Positions 61,001 through 64,000 of a stretch of 64,000 nt of DNA are shown here, in pieces. Source of the stretch: Prosthecobacter sp. SYSU 5D2 (GTDB lineage Bacteria; Verrucomicrobiota; Verrucomicrobiia; Verrucomicrobiales; Verrucomicrobiaceae); contig NZ_JBBYXL010000002.1 of NCBI RefSeq assembly GCF_039655865.1, positions 248,001 through 312,000 on the forward strand, given 5' to 3'. The notes under the pieces are model-generated. The model was not told where the DNA came from, made no database searches, and saw nothing but the letters and a program-made list of their open reading frames with translations. The first letter of the stretch is position 1. The number at the start of each line of letters is the position of its first letter. Both the position numbers and the translations under genes were made by a program.

Positions 61001-64000
61001 CACTCGGCGCAGGCAGCAATGCCCTCTGGGCCGACGGTCAGGTGTTTGGTGATTTTGCTCCCAGCATTAACTGGACGAATACCGGAGCCATCGAGTTTCT
61101 GGCACCCAATACGGATCACACTCTGGTCCTGCGCGGGGTCAACATCTCCAACAACACCTTTGCCCCCCAGATCAATGACAACGGGTCCGGCACGACTTCC
61201 CTCAGCAAACTGGATGCGGGTGAGTGGGAGCTGAAAAGCGCCAACGGCTACAGCGGCGGCACCACGGTCGGCAACGGCATCCTGGCCATCAGTCATTCCA
61301 ATGCCCTTGGAACCGGCAATGTCACTCTGGCCGTCGCAACGGCTGCCACCAGCGCTTCCGGCGGTTTGCTGCTGAAAGGCAGTCTTAATGTGCCCAACAA
61401 TATTATCAACTCCAACGCCAATGGCATGCTCGGCGTTACAGGCGGTGACAGCGTGCTGAGCGGGAACGTCAGCGTATCGGGCACCAACCCCAGCTTCCGC
61501 GTGGGGATCTTTGATGATTCCACCCTGACCATCAATAACCCCATTACCGGGGCACTGGGCAGCAGCGGTCGTTTTGTCAAATACGGCCAGGGCACGCTCA
61601 TCATGAACGGCACCAACACTTACACCGGCATCACTGGTGTGGCCGGGGGCGGACTGGTCTTGAACTATGATACGGCCACGGGCGGCACCAACGGCTCCAA
61701 GCTGGCCAACAGCCAGGCCCTAGAACTCGGCTTCAGCGCCGTCTCCGCCATTGGCAATGCCTTGAGTCTGAATCCTGACCGGAAAGTCGGCGGTCTGGCC
61801 GCCATTGAGGCCTATTCAGGCGGCACGATCATCTTGAGAGGCGGCAGCCATACGGAAGTCGTCAGTGCCTCCACTCTCAATGCCGGGGCTCACCGGATCA
61901 TCCGTGAGGGCGGCACTTCAGTTCTTCAGATGGGCACCCTGACCCGCACCGTCAGCAATGCCGTCAACAGTTACGGGACCATTGATTTTAATGAGTCCGG
62001 GATCGCCAGGACCAATACCCTGAGCACCACTACCGCAGGAGGCATGGGAGGAATTCTGGCAGGAACCAGCACGGGCACTTTAAACAGTGCCTACGCCACC
62101 GTCGGGCAGACCACCTGGGCGACGACAGCCGCCAGCGGTTCCAATCTTTTTATCAACGGCTACGCCGAAGGTAACTACGTCACTGCCTTCAGCGCTACCA
62201 CGACCGCTGGCAACGTAAATATCTCCGGTTCGACCTCCGCTGCTGCGGGCAGCTACGCCAACACCCTCCGCTTCAATACGAACAATGGCGGCACCACCAC
62301 CCTGACCTTGAACGGCACGCTGAATCTGATGACTGGCGGTATCCTGGTGACGAAAAACATGACTGACAATGTCATCATCACAGGAGCTGCAGGCTCCCTG
62401 CAGCGCGGCCAGAACACGATCAATTTGGACACTGTCATCCACCACTACGGTTCCGGTCTGCTCATCCTGGACGTGCCATTGGTGAATTTCACCAATGCCC
62501 AGGCCCTGACCAAAACCGGCGGCGGCACGCTGGTGCTGAACAAAACCAACACCTTTACCGGCCGCGTGACCCTTAATGAAGGCACCATCCAGGTGGGAGA
62601 CGGCACCCTTGCCACGGCGAACGCCACCCTCGGTGCCCAGGCCACAGCCAATAACATTTCCATGTCTGCCGGCACCACCCTGCGGTTCAATGTGGCCAAT
62701 CCGGACATGGAAAATGTCCTTGGTCAGATGAACGGCGGCGGGCTGCTGCACCTGGCGGCGACCAACCAGTCCATGGTGACACTGGCTTCCACCAACACGA
62801 ACTTCGTCGGAGACATCCTGGTGGAAGGCGGCATCCTGCGCATGCGCAGCAACTCAAACGGCCTGGCCAACCTTCGCAACAACGCCGTCATTGGTGATGG
62901 CGGGACATTGAACCTCCATATGGTCGGGACTGCAGCTCTAAGTTCCACCAAACGGCTGACCTTGCAGGACGGTGCCAAAGTGACGGTCACCACAGATACT
63001 GTCACGACAACCACGCCCAGAACGATCACCACTCTCAGCGGCGTCATCACCATCGAAAACACAGATGCCAACAAGAAAGTCAGCTTTGACGTCGGCGCAG
63101 ACCGCATCCTGACAGTGAGCGGCGTCATCCGCAGCGCCAATGGCTTTACTAAACTGGGGGACGGGGTGATGAACGTCACCGCCAACCAGTTTGAAGAGGC
63201 TGTCGAAGGCGCGGTCACTGCCACCTCCGGTGTCGTCACCCCGAACTCAAATCCCACTCTGCGCGGCCAGGTCGTCGTGGCGGAGGGGGAACTGCGCCTC
63301 ATCGCCAACACCATCGGCCGCTCCCTGGGGGCGACGGGCGTGGGCAATGAAACCATCGTCCAGGACGGTGCCACGCTGAACCTTTTTGGCCAGTCTCTGA
63401 ACTACGGCAACGATGAAGATCCCTTCCGTGAAATCGTCCGCATCAGCGGCAGCGGCACCGACGGGGCAGGTGCGTTGCGCACCAGCAATGGCCAGGGCGG
63501 TGTCTCCACGATCATCATGGATGGCAATGCCACCATCAGCGGCGGCGGTTTCTTTAACACCACCTCCCGTCTGACGGTCGCCGGTTACGACATCAACCGC
63601 AACACCAGCACGGTGGCGGCCAGCGATCTGCTGGCTGGCAATTATGAGCAGGTGGATGCGGTGATTCACGGAAACAACAGAACCCTGACCATTGTGGGCA
63701 ACTCCACCTTCAATGACGCCACCGGTGCCAATGTGACTTTCCGTGATCCGACTTTTGCTTCCGCTCTTAATTCCATCGTCATCGCAGAAGGCACCTTCCG
63801 CATTGAGCAGGAGGCCGGCAACACCCGCGCCTTCCAGGGGCTGACCGCGCAGAATGTCACCAATGGCATCCGCATCGCCTATGCGGGACCTACCCTGGCG
63901 GACCAGAGCAACGCCACCCTGGGCCTCGGTCCGAACGTCGGTTCCAGGCTGAATTTCCACCGCACCTTTGGCACCACCCACAGTGTGAACATCACCATGG
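55039..64000 (+). CDS. Giant autotransporter-associated beta-strand repeat protein, C-terminus off right edge
   Basis: At least 2,987 codons are open from the ATG at 55039; frame was spot-checked at 57.0, 60.0 and 63.0 kb. The N-terminus has an extended signal-like segment (RLPVTLVMIFCNLAWSLQGFGQ). The body is a long right-handed beta-helix of TIGR02601-type units (ILTGSNTYSG-like, for example GTLVLTYGNTYSG), rich in Gly, Thr, Asn and Ser and almost free of Cys. A beta-barrel, PEP-CTERM or other sorting end is not visible because the gene is truncated by the window. It is likely a surface filament or adhesin. A related but shorter protein is encoded at 37.5-42.0 kb. The minus-strand frames inside it are codon-bias shadows. 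Confidence 0.88.
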   Translation, partial: MKKFPPPQSLSQQMMHTLRYRLRLPVTLVMIFCNLAWSLQGFGQTIPATADGRTRVIRLDTPNGAATLRPGMSVSGAQVSDGTYITQVLSGDQILVNTPLTGSFTGSLLTFGAVDEVEDTEEARTDYTKNTQGLSLVFGENSLRGNILVSQGILQAGGVTSNGRTWMQDLIDDNSAVRMANNQTTILNFASNESYYPLVTTAFNPYKLFERIGSLGTTNPVGSSATLATVNLTGGTTSTALAVGGDNSDTLFRGNIRGDSNAWLIKEGTGTMTWQSENADSLRGTIRVESGTLAVTGAEGLNPAVSLMVSNKAGAVLDINVTAPQSVSSLTGGGRGAVTSFANGVLGALGGNYISGTGGEVRVATGRNFTISSLGINTVMSYGGTIAGGGSLIKEGRNVLELLGDNTYGGFTAINASPTDNTVSMIRLGAYGTSSGVGSLESGGHGHLPSTTSLRLQAGGSGIGRAAIFDLNGATQTVSSLQSSNLVGDRTVIMGTGTLTINTVGSDLSGDFAGNFLGRGTINVTATRNTGGSTAGWTLSGTSNDTHRGAFNLLGGTVSLTRGAGTLGDQVHVTVMGDGELRVVQSDIVGSLSGNGRVIITSGQALTLSSGPAGGAFANAWSGVISGSGGGLTLGQGGSIRLTTAQNYTGATRVNSGSALYLDYGSGDTPISLVPGSLALNGGSLFLSGKVGQTVANVTVGVGSTTLAAPLDSPDVKLHFTNITRDGAGGGVLQVRGNTLSTGTAALASGIMGGYMTHHTVDSLTDKPLVSWATRDPVTGQITSLANYSSAFGSGVHTDVTTLNAGTEGSSLPVSGSLGSLRFNQAAAVNLTLDARTTIQSGGILLTPSVGPSDNRITSIDGAGITGGQGGPDYNVGNELIIHQHNARGKLTIDAPIVDNTGATRLTKAGQGTLVLTYGNTYSGQTSILGGVLELADSVVSPGTMGNLGNSPGAVINHGYLVFNRSAGSLALTNSITGSGSIRQMNTGEVILSGSDSTYTGATQVTRGRLGVGSQSALGSTAGQTSVSALGTLELRGIITPEAVQLKGGKLSSVNGTSELRGALTLTQSSTLAAPDSDQAAPLIITGRISNLPGSTLNLTTEGVVGSAGRGGKFILTNTGNQIDAITVGAKTSLQIGLQDSAAPATFSGGSVGRSTITTVDNQSNVIVNTNNSHLVFGSKITGAGNLYVTRGASIVYLTADNDYTGRTVVGGALNPGLNLPELGGQLRIGNDTYTGSIGTGELVIQAGGAVSSVRHQTLKSGVMANNITLNTFSTSEVAGLAASFVRGGIGSVNLTGVITVGTTTTGPERALLQTDAGGKLTISNRIQNGEFNRLNITNGGFLVFNNRVASNVQDLWGVVAGGGSTTFSSDGIINLKAVNTFSGATYFKRGLVVGDNFEFQPPDEEDPESVGVFIGQAFQNDADLHVGRGARIQFKFNETVGMILTQRGGSILVNSGANLIMDDNGVYANYGDFLGDGTLTIAPTGTAWVGMFGNNEMANNMVIGSAALTTVRINNLQNAGVTSSLGRGDAINLGTAGGETRLEYIGIGGPSQATDRQINLLGTAATIRIAGNGRSGMILNGGITSNVNRNLFLHGQTVGNTINGAITEGAGRLNLSVNTAAGANDMYGPGSWTFTNPNSDFSGNITIQLGTLELKGSLGDGTGTTSVMGDLTSVRTIIMGLNSYDARRYDLYTGLDTYIPIANVPLHTGTILFNDPEEGTAVLGRNITFNQPFNSTTNPGSAEFINNGNKVIVIEGDLTTAANGNRNWILDGTNTGANTISGIIRDPTSGSNAGILKEGTGRWRLVGDSAGSGNEYVGVTQVARGTLELAGGFAVFDNGVINLTNAGSDGSAVGAATLRILNSETIGGLTGAYGTTVELVDGATLSVQAGTQFYNGLITGLGNIVRTGSAGDMVLTNLNTYTGSTTVTTTGTGTTRIMVRTLANGGAASGIGMSSSAASNLILNSDNIAGGLRWQGTSTQSTDRLFTLGAGSNALWADGQVFGDFAPSINWTNTGAIEFLAPNTDHTLVLRGVNISNNTFAPQINDNGSGTTSLSKLDAGEWELKSANGYSGGTTVGNGILAISHSNALGTGNVTLAVATAATSASGGLLLKGSLNVPNNIINSNANGMLGVTGGDSVLSGNVSVSGTNPSFRVGIFDDSTLTINNPITGALGSSGRFVKYGQGTLIMNGTNTYTGITGVAGGGLVLNYDTATGGTNGSKLANSQALELGFSAVSAIGNALSLNPDRKVGGLAAIEAYSGGTIILRGGSHTEVVSASTLNAGAHRIIREGGTSVLQMGTLTRTVSNAVNSYGTIDFNESGIARTNTLSTTTAGGMGGILAGTSTGTLNSAYATVGQTTWATTAASGSNLFINGYAEGNYVTAFSATTTAGNVNISGSTSAAAGSYANTLRFNTNNGGTTTLTLNGTLNLMTGGILVTKNMTDNVIITGAAGSLQRGQNTINLDTVIHHYGSGLLILDVPLVNFTNAQALTKTGGGTLVLNKTNTFTGRVTLNEGTIQVGDGTLATANATLGAQATANNISMSAGTTLRFNVANPDMENVLGQMNGGGLLHLAATNQSMVTLASTNTNFVGDILVEGGILRMRSNSNGLANLRNNAVIGDGGTLNLHMVGTAALSSTKRLTLQDGAKVTVTTDTVTTTTPRTITTLSGVITIENTDANKKVSFDVGADRILTVSGVIRSANGFTKLGDGVMNVTANQFEEAVEGAVTATSGVVTPNSNPTLRGQVVVAEGELRLIANTIGRSLGATGVGNETIVQDGATLNLFGQSLNYGNDEDPFREIVRISGSGTDGAGALRTSNGQGGVSTIIMDGNATISGGGFFNTTSRLTVAGYDINRNTSTVAASDLLAGNYEQVDAVIHGNNRTLTIVGNSTFNDATGANVTFRDPTFASALNSIVIAEGTFRIEQEAGNTRAFQGLTAQNVTNGIRIAYAGPTLADQSNATLGLGPNVGSRLNFHRTFGTTHSVNITM

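Noticed and set aside
58267-61296. 1,009-codon minus-strand frame inside the giant surface gene
   Set aside because: The plus-strand beta-repeat frame is continuous and has clear motifs. The minus frame gives a low-complexity His/Asp/Gly-rich product with no domains, a codon-bias shadow.
1-64000. Search for tRNA, rRNA, integrase, transposase or phage genes
   Set aside because: None was recognised by eye; the region looks like ordinary chromosome, although tRNAs inside unexamined short gaps cannot be fully excluded without a covariance search.

Overview
This window looks like chromosome of a Verrucomicrobiota bacterium, probably near Verrucomicrobiaceae/Prosthecobacter. That is inferred from gene content, not from a marker gene. 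The supporting content is: a large dehydrogenase/HEAT/CxxCH heme protein of the PVC type; a GreA of about 615 residues with a long N-terminal extension, as in Chlamydiae; PEP-CTERM proteins and a TIGR04073 exosortase-associated protein; autotransporter-associated beta-strand repeat giants; a PSCyt1-like c-type cytochrome lipoprotein; and pieces of alternative complex III (ACIII). No rRNA, tRNA, CRISPR array, transposase, integrase or phage gene was seen.

Layout. 1-5.4 kb: truncated beta-carbonic anhydrase, a TIGR02587/TIGR02588 membrane pair, a PEP-CTERM choice-of-anchor A protein, carboxynorspermidine dehydrogenase and an SDR oxidoreductase. 5.5-16 kb: secreted PD40-M28-PDZ peptidase, PVC heme protein, a TPR-AAA ATPase paired with a TPR membrane protein, and a sialidase-like secreted protein. 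16-30.1 kb: respiration, all on the minus strand, in two units separated by a terminator near 19.34-19.37 kb. The first unit is heme A synthase, heme O synthase, SCO and DUF420. The second is a 12-gene terminal-oxidase operon read ActE, ActF, a single-TM protein, a CcoN-like subunit, a CcoO-like subunit, a monoheme cytochrome c, Cox I, Cox III, Cox IV, two tiny membrane proteins and Cox II. 30.2-37.4 kb: AKP-rich protein, class V aminotransferase, a secreted unknown, GreA, TetR-like regulator and ABC1/UbiB kinase. 37.5-54.6 kb: a 1,496-residue PEP-CTERM beta-strand protein, IspD, a Tat-exported Gfo/Idh/MocA oxidoreductase, secreted/anchored unknowns, a DapA-like/epimerase pair, TIGR04073, MurJ, OmpA-like protein, cytochrome lipoprotein and a DUF6600-type lipoprotein. 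55.0-64.0 kb: one open reading frame of at least 2,987 codons for a giant beta-strand repeat surface protein that leaves the right edge.

Most interesting observation. In the terminal-oxidase operon the CcoN-like subunit keeps the cbb3 fold. Aligned by eye, however, it has lost both TM10 histidines that bind the two hemes, one Cu_B histidine and the cross-linked tyrosine. Its CcoO-like partner keeps its heme c motif. The pair sits between ActE/ActF and a complete aa3-type oxidase. The ActA-D genes are not in this cluster. The Cox III subunit carries an extra domain of about 270 residues with a His-rich stretch. Together these suggest a remodelled ACIII-oxidase supercomplex in which a dead CcoNO module serves as an electron-transfer or assembly bridge. 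This is inference from motifs and gene order.
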